Shown one piece after another: positions 42,161 through 49,354 of a DNA stretch of 49,354 nucleotides; position 1 is the stretch's first letter, and every line of letters starts with the position of its first letter. The notes beneath the pieces are model-generated. The model saw only the letters and a program-made list of their open reading frames with translations. It was not told where the DNA came from and did no database searches. The position numbers and the translations under genes were made by a program. The DNA is taken from the NCBI GenBank assembly GCA_905182265.1, contig CAJJAO010000001.1:1-49354 (forward strand), given 5' to 3'. The stretch is from a gamma proteobacterium HTCC2207. Lineage in GTDB: Bacteria > Pseudomonadota > Gammaproteobacteria > Pseudomonadales > Porticoccaceae.

Positions 42161-42604
42161 TCAACTCGTGCCATCCATATCCGCGTCTGCCAGCCAGTAA
42201 TCTAACTCTAGGTCTTCATAGAGATAAAGGGCTTCGTCACTAGTAGCCTCGTTGGCTAGGCTGCTATCTAGAGCATTATTTATGCCGATGCTTACATCAC
42301 TATTTACTTTGCTATTTTCTGCACTATTTACTCCACTATTTACTCCAGTCGCCACTTTCCAGTCTAGCCCGCTAGTACTTATATGGTTTCCAGTTTGTCC
42401 ATTAAGCAGAACGCCAGCCAGTAATATTGAAGCGCAAGATGCTCCTAAAGTGCGCCATAGTATCTTAGGCATCTTCCTTTTAGACTGCGTGATCGCCATA
42501 TTTCTAGCCTGCGCTAGGCGAAATATTTCTGGCGCACTCATGGCCTGTTCGGCGTCAAGTAAGTCGTTCTTAATATCCTGTTCAAACTGTGTCTGTTTAG
42601 TCAT
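42161..42604 (-). CDS. Probable membrane anti-sigma factor
   Basis: 147 residues. Cytosolic N-terminus with DLLDAEQAMSAPEIFRLAQA (a helical part that could bind the sigma factor), one membrane segment (LWRTLGASCASILLAGVLLN), then a periplasmic part with a four-residue repeat (GVNS, GVNS, AENS, KVNS) and an acidic tail (DEALYLYEDLELDYWLADAD). It overlaps the sigma gene by 8 bp, which is typical of sigma/anti-sigma pairs. I see no zinc HxxxCxxC motif, so it is not a ZAS-type anti-sigma. The role is inferred mainly from position and layout. Confidence 0.65.
   Translation of the reverse strand: MTKQTQFEQDIKNDLLDAEQAMSAPEIFRLAQARNMAITQSKRKMPKILWRTLGASCASILLAGVLLNGQTGNHISTSGLDWKVATGVNSGVNSAENSKVNSDVSIGINNALDSSLANEATSDEALYLYEDLELDYWLADADMDGTS
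42299..42346. repeat. Four tandem 12-bp units in the anti-sigma gene
   Basis: Units ACTATTTACTTT, GCTATTTTCTGC, ACTATTTACTCC and ACTATTTACTCC follow one another. The last two are identical. They encode the four-residue repeat in the periplasmic part, and the unit preserves the frame. Copy number could vary between strains. Confidence 0.85.
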
Positions 42605-43181
42605 GTCGGTAATCCTCCAGCCTATCTCTTAGGGTATGCATGGCTCTTGAATAATGGGTTTTAACGCTACCTTCAGAGATAGTCATTGCAGCGGCTGTAT
42701 CAGCAGTGCTTAAGCCTTCCCAGCAGCGCAACATAAAAGCCTGGCGCTGGCGGTTTGGTAGTTCTTGCACCGCAGTGTTGAGCTTTTCGATACGCTGGCC
42801 ACGAATCAACATCTCGTGGGGTGTTTCTGAATGTCGGCCGACCGCGTTATCTGTGGGGTCAAAAAATGAATCACCGTCTTGATCTGGCTGGGCTTTAAAA
42901 TAAATAAATACTTTGTCTCTAACGGCCTTGCGGCGGTAGTAATCCGTTAGTTTACTGCTCAGTATTCGATAAAATAATGGCTTCCATTCCTGCGCTTTTT
43001 TCGCTGCATATTTTTCGACAAGCTTGTACATCGCATCCTGCACTATATCCATGGCGGCATCTGTGTTTCCGGTACCCATGCGCGCCATATGGAATGCTCT
43101 GCGTTCAATAAACTTCAGAAATTCCTCAATAGTGCGGTAAGGAATTTCTGGAGCAGAGGGCAGGGCTTCGGTTTTATCCAT
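42597..43181 (-). CDS. ECF-type RNA polymerase sigma factor
   Basis: 194 residues from the ATG at 43181, about nine bases after AGGG. A second Met at 43223 is in frame but has no ribosome site. Region 2 is EEFLKFIERRAFHMARMGTG...MDIVQDAMYKLVEKY with DYYRRKAVRDKVF. Region 4 is LPNRQRQAFMLRCWEGLSTA followed by MTISEGSVKTHYSRAMHTLR. There is no sigma region 1 or 3, so it belongs to group 4. It directs transcription of a small regulon, perhaps including its own operon and the His-rich protein gene upstream on the same strand. Confidence 0.92.
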   Translation of the reverse strand: MDKTEALPSAPEIPYRTIEEFLKFIERRAFHMARMGTGNTDAAMDIVQDAMYKLVEKYAAKKAQEWKPLFYRILSSKLTDYYRRKAVRDKVFIYFKAQPDQDGDSFFDPTDNAVGRHSETPHEMLIRGQRIEKLNTAVQELPNRQRQAFMLRCWEGLSTADTAAAMTISEGSVKTHYSRAMHTLRDRLEDYRHD

Positions 43182-43291
43182 ACTTTCTGACCCTGTGTGT
43201 TTATAGTCGGACTGTCGTCTCATAAATTTAGCTTCGTAAACTTAACTACATATACTTATGTTTTATAGTGATGTTCACAGAAAGCCAGTAC

Positions 43292-43960
43292 TCAATAATT
43301 TTCATCATCGTAAATATTATTGAGTAGCGCCATTATCGCGATCCATTCCAAGTAACTATTGTCGTGCTGATGGCGGTGTGAATCTCGATCTCTATTTCGT
43401 CTGTTATTATGACTAAGATAATGCTCTCGATGGCGGTCATAATGTTGCGAGTTACCTCGACCATAGTAATGATTATAAAAGTCTCTGCGACTTAAAAATC
43501 TTGAATCATTGCGGCGGTTTCTTTTCCAACGGCTATCTGCCTGATGGCTATTCACCCACTTATCATTAACCCAATTACTAGTCACCCAATTACTATTTGC
43601 TCGATGCAAATTACGCTGATGCTTTATTCTATGAGCTGCAACGCGTTTTTTTACGGCTAGGTGATTGGTCTTTATACTATGCCCGTTAAATCTTTTCTCA
43701 ATCTGACGATGCTTTATATCTGCGCGCCGATGTTCACGATGCTGCTTCCAGTCCTGATGTCTTTCTTTGCGAGTCTCTGCGTGACGTTCCTGATTATCGC
43801 TACTATTACGATTATCCCGACTATCGTGATGGCGGTCATGGCGGCTTTCATGTAGATCACCTGCCCGGTGCTTAGAACTATCTCTATCTGCGGCCATAGC
43901 ATTTAATGGGAACATTAAAATACCAAGCATGGTGACGATGGTAATGAGTGCTTTATTCAT
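43292..43960 (-). CDS. Secreted His/Arg/Asn-rich protein, unknown
   Basis: 222 residues with a signal peptide (MNKALITIVTMLGILMFPLN, cleavage after AMA). The mature chain is very rich in His, Arg, Asn, Asp and Ser (for example ESRHDRHHDSRDNRNSSDN and HKHREH-like runs). It shows no fold signature until the end, where SYLEWIAIMALLNNIYDDENY forms a hydrophobic helix. Repeated words SNWVTSNWVNDKWVNSH occur near residue 130. High His content suggests metal binding (Cu, Zn or Ni), and high Arg suggests interaction with anionic polymers. Both are inference. It uses the AGGAG ribosome site and lies 69 bp upstream of the sigma gene start region, on the same strand. Confidence 0.75.
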   Translation of the reverse strand: MNKALITIVTMLGILMFPLNAMAADRDSSKHRAGDLHESRHDRHHDSRDNRNSSDNQERHAETRKERHQDWKQHREHRRADIKHRQIEKRFNGHSIKTNHLAVKKRVAAHRIKHQRNLHRANSNWVTSNWVNDKWVNSHQADSRWKRNRRNDSRFLSRRDFYNHYYGRGNSQHYDRHREHYLSHNNRRNRDRDSHRHQHDNSYLEWIAIMALLNNIYDDENY

Positions 43961-43982
43961 GGTTATCTCCTATCAGATGCTT

Positions 43983-44001
43983 CGCGACTAATAACGTCGC
44001 G
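43983..44001 (-). promoter_or_regulatory. Hairpin in front of the His-rich gene
   Basis: CGCGAC/GTCGCG with a 7-base loop lies 22 bp before the start codon, close to the AGGAG ribosome site. It may regulate translation or be part of an operator. The upstream 170 bases also hold a second imperfect dyad (TAAACC...GGTTTA at 44062-44095). Confidence 0.4.
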
Positions 44002-44177
44002 GACGCTGATTGGTTGACCACTGTCTATTTAGGTGCGAGTAAGAGGCCAATGAGCGACCGTTAAACCCTGGTTTATAAAAATAACTCAAGGTTTAGAAAG
44101 TGACTCCTGAGCTACAAACCTTCACCTATGACGTTAAAATGATTGCTGGGCCACCGACAATAAGCCTCGAACAGACA

Positions 44178-45011
44178 CTACTCAGCTAATAAGAAGCAAG
44201 CCCAAATAGGGCAGTGGTCCGATGGCTTTTCGAATGCGCGGGCTTCAAAGTCGATGCCTGTACTTTGCAACCCAGCCATAGCGGCATTAGAGGCTAGAAT
44301 TAGGTCGATACGCAAGCCACTTTTCGGCTCCTGTTCGAACCCGCGGCTGCGATAATCGAACCAGCTATAAGATCGGGTATCTTCTGCATTCATTGATCTA
44401 TAGCTATCCTGTAAACCCCAGTCCCTTAAATTTTGTAGCCATTCTCGTTCTTCCGGTAAGAATGCGCACTTGCCAGTTTTCAGCCAACGCTTCGCGTTCT
44501 CCGGCTTGATACCGATATCAATATCTTCTGCAGCGACGTTCATGTCGCCCATCACTACCACTCTATCTTTGGCGCTAAAGTTATCTTGGAGATAGATCAG
44601 CAAGTCTTTATAGAATTTCTGCTTCGCGGGGAATTTTGTGGGATGAGCACGGCCTTCGCCCTGGGGGAAATAACCATTAATCACATGAATGGTTTGCCCA
44701 CCAATACAGTACTCCCCATGGATCATGCGCCGCTGTGCGTCTTCGTCGTCAGTAGGGTAGCCACGTGTAATGTTGGTTGCCGCTATCTTGCTAAGCATGG
44801 CAACGCCGTAATGACCTTTTTGGCCATGAATGTCGACTTCATAGCCCATGGCTTTTACGGCTTCCATTGGAAAGTCGTCGTTGCTCACTTTGGTTTCTTG
44901 CAAGCCAATAATGTCGGGGTCATGCTGATCAATAACGGCCTGTAACTGATGTAGCCGGGCGCGCAGGCCATTAACATTAAAAGAAATAATTTTTGTTGCT
45001 TTACATTTCAC
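44178..45011 (-). CDS. xthA: Exodeoxyribonuclease III
   Basis: 277 residues of the endonuclease/exonuclease/phosphatase fold. All AP-endonuclease motifs are there: IISFNVNGLRARLHQL, IIGLQETKVSNDDFP (metal Glu), YFPQGEGR, VVMGDMNVAAEDIDIG, YSWFDYRS and KPSDHCPIWACF (catalytic Asp-His). It cuts at abasic sites and removes nucleotides from 3' ends in base-excision repair. The closest type is ExoIII of the XthA group, but a second paralogue elsewhere cannot be excluded. It starts 21 bp after the stop of prc on the same strand. Confidence 0.94.
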   Translation of the reverse strand: MKCKATKIISFNVNGLRARLHQLQAVIDQHDPDIIGLQETKVSNDDFPMEAVKAMGYEVDIHGQKGHYGVAMLSKIAATNITRGYPTDDEDAQRRMIHGEYCIGGQTIHVINGYFPQGEGRAHPTKFPAKQKFYKDLLIYLQDNFSAKDRVVVMGDMNVAAEDIDIGIKPENAKRWLKTGKCAFLPEEREWLQNLRDWGLQDSYRSMNAEDTRSYSWFDYRSRGFEQEPKSGLRIDLILASNAAMAGLQSTGIDFEARAFEKPSDHCPIWACFLLAE

Positions 45012-45032
45012 TAAACTTTAACTCGCTTTTTA

Positions 45033-47324
45033 TTATTCAATTGAACCAAGACGCAGCTTTAGAAGTTGCTCTTCGAGACGAATTTGATGGCTTAAAATAT
45101 GACCTGCTTCCTGGAGTAGGGGGTCCGATTCGGCAATATTTTTATCCTTCTCTTCCGCTTTTTCTTTCTCTGCCTTATCGGTTACGTCTTCCTCGCTTTT
45201 TACATCGGCTACTGAATCAGACTGTGACTTGGGGGCTAACTCGAGCTGAGACTCGAGAGGTGACTCGGACTGCTCTTTTTCATTTACCGATACTTTTACT
45301 TCTAATTCTGTTTCGGCCTCTTCGCTATCATCATCTTTCTCTTCAGTCTCATCTTTCCATGCCTCAACATCTGCGTAGAGCTCTAAGCCTTTTTTCTCGC
45401 GACGAGTATTCTCTAGAGAGAACAAATCTTCTTCCCATTGTTTAGTCCGTTGGCGGCGAGTCTCAATATTAAGTGAGAGTGCATCCTGCTGTGCCCAAGT
45501 CTTGGTGAGATCTAGCTGACTAACAAGATGTGCATAGTCGGGATCGCTTTTGCTGCGCTTTGTATGGGCTGCCAGTAGGGGGGCTACAAATGGCTTTAAC
45601 GCTTCGCTAGTACTGTGGGGTACTCCGCGTATCCGGTCCCATGGTAGTGCGTTATCTTGCTGGCTCTCACCCACTTCTTCTGGGTCATAGGCTGAGGGAA
45701 ATGCAATGTCTGGCAGTACACCGCGATGCTGGGTACTGTCCCCCGAGACGCGATAATATTTGGAGGTAGTCATTTTTATCTGGCCTGTCGTTAGGCCGGT
45801 GACGTCCTGCACAGTGCCTTTACCAAAGCTTTGGCTACCAACCACTAATGCACGGCCATAGTCCTGCAGTGCACCAGCAAAAATTTCTGAAGCTGATGCA
45901 CTAAGCCGATTAATCATTATCAGCAGAGGGCCCTCATAGGCAGCAGGTCTAATGGCGCGTTGATTGCGATAGACCCTTTGATTGGCATCTCTAATCTGTA
46001 CAACGGGGCCGTAACCAATAAACAAATCAGTCAGAGCTGTGGCTTCATATAGCGAGCCGCCGCCATTGTTACGCAGATCTAATACAATGCCGTCGACCTG
46101 CTGTTCTTCAAGTTCGCCTAGTATCCGTGAGACATCTCTAGTAGTACTTTTGTAATTTGGATCGCGGTTTCTATAGGCCTCAAAGTCCATGTAAAACGCA
46201 GGTATATCTATGACCCCAAGCTTGTAGGCTTTGCCTTCTTGAACCAAATCTAGCACGGTACTCTGCACAGATTTCTCTTCGAGCTTTACTTTGTCGCGCA
46301 CGATAGAGATTAGCTTAGTACCGTCGGCAGAGGCGCCTTTTCCTGGGATAATCTGCAATGTCACTGTAGAGTCTTTTTCACCTCTAATCAGGTCAACCAC
46401 GTCGTCCAAACGCCAGCCGATGACATCGACTATTTCGTCGTCACCTTGGCCAACGCCAGCGATTTTGTCTGAGGCTTTTAAAAGCCCCTGCTTATCGGCC
46501 GGTCCACCAGGAATAATTCGGACAACTTTGGTGTACTCGTCTTCAAGGTTGAGTTCCGCGCCAATACCCGTCAATGATAGGGACATGTTGATCTGAAAAT
46601 TTTCATTGGTGCGGGGAGAAAAGTAAGCTGTATGAGGGTCGTACATAGAGGCGAGGGCGTTGACGTAAAGCTGAAAAACATCTTGGCTGTCACGCTGCCG
46701 GTACTGAGTGATTTGGTTGGTATAACGTTTAACCAAAAGCTCTCGGGCGCTGTCTTCTTCTTTCTCATTAAGCAGCAGGCGGATCATCGAATCTTTAAGC
46801 CGCTTGTGCCAAAAAGATTCAGCTTCTGTAGGCGACGCCAGCCATTCTCGTTTATCACCATCTAGCACTATGGTTTCGTCGATACTGTAGTCAAAAACAT
46901 AATCAGGATTTTGTAACAGGGCGATGTTGGCATTGAGTTGGGCAATAGCTCGGTCACGCATACGATTGAACATGGTGAAGCCTGGGCTCACATCGCCGCG
47001 CTTAGCCAGGTCATCGAGCTTGGTTTGCCATTGATTAAACTCATCGATGTCAGACTGCAAAAAGTAGCTCTTAGTTGAGTCCAGCTGGTCAATGTAATGC
47101 TCAAGGTAACGCTTAGACAGTTCGTCATCAATAGTCTGGCCGCTGTAATGCCTTGTGGCTAAACGGTCAAATATCTCCCTATACAGGGCAGTCTGCTCTG
47201 ACTTCTTACTGATGGGTGTTACTGCATCGGTAGGCAGGCTTACACTGGCGGTTGTGATGGCTGAAATACTGACAAGTGTGCTGACAACAATACTGGTTAA
47301 AAAGGCTGTAATCGTGCGCGGCAT
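45033..47324 (-). CDS. prc: Tail-specific (carboxy-terminal processing) protease
   Basis: 763 residues. A signal sequence precedes an N-terminal helical domain, then a PDZ domain around 240-330 (LSLTGIGAELNLEDEYTKVV, IIPGGPADKQGLLKASDKI), then the S41 protease core. The core shows LDLRNNGGGSLYEA, the nucleophile Ser in INRLSASASEIFAGAL, and the catalytic Lys in GSQSFGKGTVQ. It degrades periplasmic proteins with nonpolar C-termini. The C-terminal domain contains an acidic, Glu/Ser-rich insert of about 100 residues (EKDDDSEEAETELEVKVSVN onward), longer than in E. coli Prc (682 residues), and a final basic helix. It is monocistronic or cotranscribed with xthA. Confidence 0.96.
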   Translation of the reverse strand: MPRTITAFLTSIVVSTLVSISAITTASVSLPTDAVTPISKKSEQTALYREIFDRLATRHYSGQTIDDELSKRYLEHYIDQLDSTKSYFLQSDIDEFNQWQTKLDDLAKRGDVSPGFTMFNRMRDRAIAQLNANIALLQNPDYVFDYSIDETIVLDGDKREWLASPTEAESFWHKRLKDSMIRLLLNEKEEDSARELLVKRYTNQITQYRQRDSQDVFQLYVNALASMYDPHTAYFSPRTNENFQINMSLSLTGIGAELNLEDEYTKVVRIIPGGPADKQGLLKASDKIAGVGQGDDEIVDVIGWRLDDVVDLIRGEKDSTVTLQIIPGKGASADGTKLISIVRDKVKLEEKSVQSTVLDLVQEGKAYKLGVIDIPAFYMDFEAYRNRDPNYKSTTRDVSRILGELEEQQVDGIVLDLRNNGGGSLYEATALTDLFIGYGPVVQIRDANQRVYRNQRAIRPAAYEGPLLIMINRLSASASEIFAGALQDYGRALVVGSQSFGKGTVQDVTGLTTGQIKMTTSKYYRVSGDSTQHRGVLPDIAFPSAYDPEEVGESQQDNALPWDRIRGVPHSTSEALKPFVAPLLAAHTKRSKSDPDYAHLVSQLDLTKTWAQQDALSLNIETRRQRTKQWEEDLFSLENTRREKKGLELYADVEAWKDETEEKDDDSEEAETELEVKVSVNEKEQSESPLESQLELAPKSQSDSVADVKSEEDVTDKAEKEKAEEKDKNIAESDPLLQEAGHILSHQIRLEEQLLKLRLGSIE

Positions 47325-47475
47325 AGTTTAATCCTTGTTTGTGTTACAGAGTTTAGCAAGAACTCGAATTACTGAATATAGACCATAGGATACTTTGTTA
47401 ATTTCAATTGCCGTGGAAGATAAAAGGCTCGGGGGAGTATCGGATAATAGTGCGAGTGATCCTAGGCATATCTTT
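47325..47475. other. prc upstream region
   Basis: No gene in these 151 bases. It should contain the prc promoter on the minus strand. The left part of the recombinase-associated region begins here. Confidence 0.4.
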
Positions 47476-47505
47476 TATGTCCTCTAATCTCAATTAGTGG
47501 ACATA
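47476..47505. other. Candidate tyrosine-recombinase core site
   Basis: Arms TATGTCCTCTA (47476-47486) and TAGTGGACATA (47495-47505) are inverted with one mismatch. They are separated by 8 bp (ATCTCAAT), and symmetry continues into the centre (CTAAT/ATTAG). Two 11-bp arms around a 6-8 bp centre is the layout of Xer/lambda-type recombination cores. A related word (GACATTAGAG, 47510-47519) follows. It sits 112 bp before a tyrosine recombinase gene. A plain regulatory operator is the main alternative. Confidence 0.5.
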
Positions 47506-47616
47506 GATAGACATTAGAGAAAGAGCCTGATACAGTCCTTTTTTGTTATAACCAAGCCTGCCGCCACTTACAGGCAGTTTATCCTCGCTAAGGTTTAACT
47601 GACACTAGGTCTGCGT

Positions 47617-48894
47617 ATGTCCAAGGTATTTAAAGCCACACCGTTATTCGATGCTCACAAAGCATTTGTACGTCTGCCCATGGGCATGGCAATGTTTAAT
47701 GACTACCCAGACTCAAAAGCCTTTATTGAATCCCTATGCATAACCATTCCCGATGTACGCGATGATGTTATGCACACCCAGTCGTTCCTTAAAAGCTACA
47801 GCAGAAAGTCTGAAGCTACATTCCGTGGCTACCGTAACGAGGTTGAGCGTCTACTTCTGTGGGCATGGACAGTCGCTAATAAGAGCGTTATCCAACTCAA
47901 ACGGCCAGATTTGGAGGCCTACTTTGATTTTGTACATAGCCCAAGCCCAGACTGGGTGGGCGCCTCAGTGCAGGATCGTTTTAAAATAATCGGCGGAGAG
48001 TCCCGTCAAAATGAAAACTGGCGGCCATTTGCCGCGAAAATCGCCAAGGAAGACCGTGCTGAAGCCTTGGCAGAGGGTCTAACTCTAGAAGCGAGTAGAG
48101 ACGGGCACGTACTATCCCATGAATCTATGAAGATCTGTTATTCAGCCGTCTCTTGCTTTTATGACTATTTAACCGACGAAGGCTATGCCTTTGGCAATCC
48201 CATTCCTGCGATACGCAAACAGTCGGCCTACCTTATTAAGGGAGCCACACAGAAGAATATTAAGCGGCTGTCTGATTTGCAGTGGGAGACTGTACTCGAC
48301 TGCGCTCAGACTGCAGCAAACGATAATCCAAACCATGAACGGACATTATTTATTATTGCCATGCTGAAAACCCTGTATTTAAGGGTATCTGAGTTATCTG
48401 AGCGATCCAATTGGCAGCCAGCGTGGAAGCACTTCTGGCAGGACAACGACGGGAATCATTGGCTTAAGGTGCTAGGCAAGGGCAATAAGATTAGAGATAT
48501 TTCAGTGCCAAGCGCCCTTTCTCCCTATATTGAGCGCTATCAAAAATACCGCGCTGCCCATGACGCTAATTTCGGCGCTAACAGTGCGCTGGTGTGTAAA
48601 AACCGTGGCGTGGGTGGCATGACGTCGCGTCAGCTGCGGCGTATTGTTCAGGAAGGCTTTGATTTGGCTTACGAAAAAATGCAGTCCGAGGGTTTTGTAG
48701 AGGAAGCCAAAGCTCTGCGTGAGGCAACCACTCATTGGCTAAGGCATACAGGGGCTTCCCAGGACATTGCCACGCGACCCCTTAAGCATATGGCCGATGA
48801 TTTGGGACATGCCAGCATGGGTACAACGGACCAGGTGTATATACAGTCAGATATGAAGGAACGAGCCAGATCCGGAAAGACCAGGGAAGTCTAA
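47617..48894 (+). CDS. Tyrosine recombinase (site-specific integrase)
   Basis: 425 residues. The catalytic residues can be traced: Arg in KTLYLRVSELSE, Lys in KVLGKGNKIRDIS, His-x-x-Arg in THWLRHTGAS, the second His in LGHASMGTTD, and Tyr in QVYIQSDMKERA. The N-terminal 200 residues include a SAM-like core-binding domain (SEATFRGYRNEVERLLLWAW) and an extra N-terminal part. The relatively long N-terminus and the ADDLGHASMGTTDQVY end resemble phage- and island-type integrases found as single genes in Pseudomonas-like bacteria. No excisionase is seen. It may act on the inverted repeat at 47476. Confidence 0.9.
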   Translation: MSKVFKATPLFDAHKAFVRLPMGMAMFNDYPDSKAFIESLCITIPDVRDDVMHTQSFLKSYSRKSEATFRGYRNEVERLLLWAWTVANKSVIQLKRPDLEAYFDFVHSPSPDWVGASVQDRFKIIGGESRQNENWRPFAAKIAKEDRAEALAEGLTLEASRDGHVLSHESMKICYSAVSCFYDYLTDEGYAFGNPIPAIRKQSAYLIKGATQKNIKRLSDLQWETVLDCAQTAANDNPNHERTLFIIAMLKTLYLRVSELSERSNWQPAWKHFWQDNDGNHWLKVLGKGNKIRDISVPSALSPYIERYQKYRAAHDANFGANSALVCKNRGVGGMTSRQLRRIVQEGFDLAYEKMQSEGFVEEAKALREATTHWLRHTGASQDIATRPLKHMADDLGHASMGTTDQVYIQSDMKERARSGKTREV

Positions 48895-48958
48895 CAAAAC
48901 CATATAGTTATAGGGTTTTATTAAAGTCAATTATATAAAAAGATCGCATGATTCTTGT

Positions 48959-49168
48959 TTACGCCTGTACACTGTTAGCATTTAGTGACGGCACTAGTTT
49001 GAGTAAAAAGCGCTCAGCAGAACCGCCAGTATCGCCAATAGCTTCTCTACGGACGATTATCCTCTCCCTATAATATGCTGCACAACCCAAAATCAAACCC
49101 TCGGCTATATCGCCCATGCAGCGAGGCGACTTATAAATGACCTCCATCTGATCAAGAAGACCTTTCAA
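48959..49168 (-). CDS. Small hypothetical ORF, doubtful
   Basis: 69 residues from a TTG at 49168 preceded by GGGGAGA, a strong ribosome site 3 bases before it. A helical segment (MGDIAEGLILGCAAYYRERI) is visible and no family is recognised. It overlaps the HlyD-like reading on the opposite strand by 28 bases, so at most one of them has its start here. It is possibly a regulator of the neighbouring integrase, but this is speculation. Confidence 0.4.
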   Translation of the reverse strand: MKGLLDQMEVIYKSPRCMGDIAEGLILGCAAYYRERIIVRREAIGDTGGSAERFLLKLVPSLNANSVQA

Positions 49169-49354
49169 TACTCTCCCCTAGTTACGGCCGTTTAGTGCAT
49201 CTGTTGCATGAGCGTGGAGCAGTGGTAAAACGTGGTGAAACTCTGGGTTTCTTTGAGCGTAATCAAATACCTGTAGTGGATGTGTTTGTCACTGAGCAGG
49301 AAGCACGCTCAATCCATCTCGACCAATTAGCTCAGGTACATCTCCTAAGCTTAG
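49141..49354 (+). pseudogene. HlyD-like (biotinyl-lipoyl) fragment without a start, cut by the right edge
   Basis: The frame is open from after a TGA at 49138 to the last base. It reads SILSPSYGRLVHLLHERGAV, then VKRGETLGFFERNQIPVVDV and FVTEQEARSIHLDQLAQVHL. The pattern SPxxGxxxxLxxxxGxxVxRGExL is that of the biotinyl-lipoyl-like domain of membrane-fusion (HlyD/Alg44-type) proteins, which normally lies in the middle of a longer chain. No plausible ATG precedes it, only a GTG at 49195 within the domain. The 5' part thus seems lost or frameshifted, possibly by an insertion on the integrase side. Confidence 0.5.

Overview
The window looks like chromosomal DNA of a marine-type gammaproteobacterium. 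A Cellvibrionales/SAR92-like relative is my guess from gene order and protein flavour, not a demonstrated placement. Most of it (about 10.4-47.3 kb) is ordinary, densely packed core genome. The two ends and one internal patch are accessory.

Layout. (1) 1-3.7 kb: an operon cut by the left edge. It holds a FlgT/CsgG-like envelope protein, a secreted coiled-coil protein, a small secreted protein and a YqhA-type membrane protein. (2) 3.7-10.4 kb: an AT-rich, gene-poor decayed island ending at a tRNA-Ser(UGA). It carries small accessory genes (histidine phosphatase, zinc-ribbon membrane protein, lipoprotein, DUF805, a 39-aa Cys protein). Between them lie at least three decayed copies, plus a 3' fragment, of one TerS-like helix-turn-helix gene and four copies of a short dispersed repeat. 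(3) 10.5-16.5 kb: rne, rluC, an HAD phosphatase and a maf-family gene. (4) 16.7-27.1 kb: yceD-rpmF-plsX-fabD-fabG-acpP, then pabC-mltG-tmk-holB-pilZ-tatD-MBL hydrolase-dUTPase. fabF is missing from its usual place between acpP and pabC. (5) 27.3-33.1 kb: mdh, bcp, yajC, then a D-cysteine desulfhydrase/AGCS symporter/5'-nucleotidase run. (6) 33.1-38.4 kb: sulfur genes (tauE-like, cysB, a thioredoxin-fold protein, cysH), thrH, a TetR regulator and a DUF1285 protein. (7) 38.4-42.1 kb: electron-transfer flavoprotein module, with the ETF-quinone oxidoreductase gene divergent from etfBA and bounded by strong terminators. (8) 42.1-44.0 kb: an ECF sigma factor, a probable membrane anti-sigma factor and a secreted His/Arg/Asn-rich protein. 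(9) 44.1-47.3 kb: an exonuclease III and the tail-specific protease prc. (10) 47.4-49.4 kb: a tyrosine recombinase with a Xer-like inverted repeat in front of it, followed by an HlyD-like coding fragment that lacks its beginning.

How the genes work together. The central block makes phospholipid and fatty-acid precursors (PlsX, FabD, FabG, ACP) alongside folate, peptidoglycan-processing and DNA-replication functions (PabC, MltG, Tmk, HolB, dUTPase). The sulfur block covers regulation (CysB), sulfonucleotide reduction (CysH) and probable anion transport (TauE). The ETF module passes electrons from acyl-CoA-type dehydrogenases to quinone.

The best leads for something new are the repeat/TerS-like cassette array beside tRNA-Ser, the shared Asp-Asp-Asp-aromatic C-termini of the first two genes, the sigma/anti-sigma/His-rich protein locus, and the recombinase with its putative core site.
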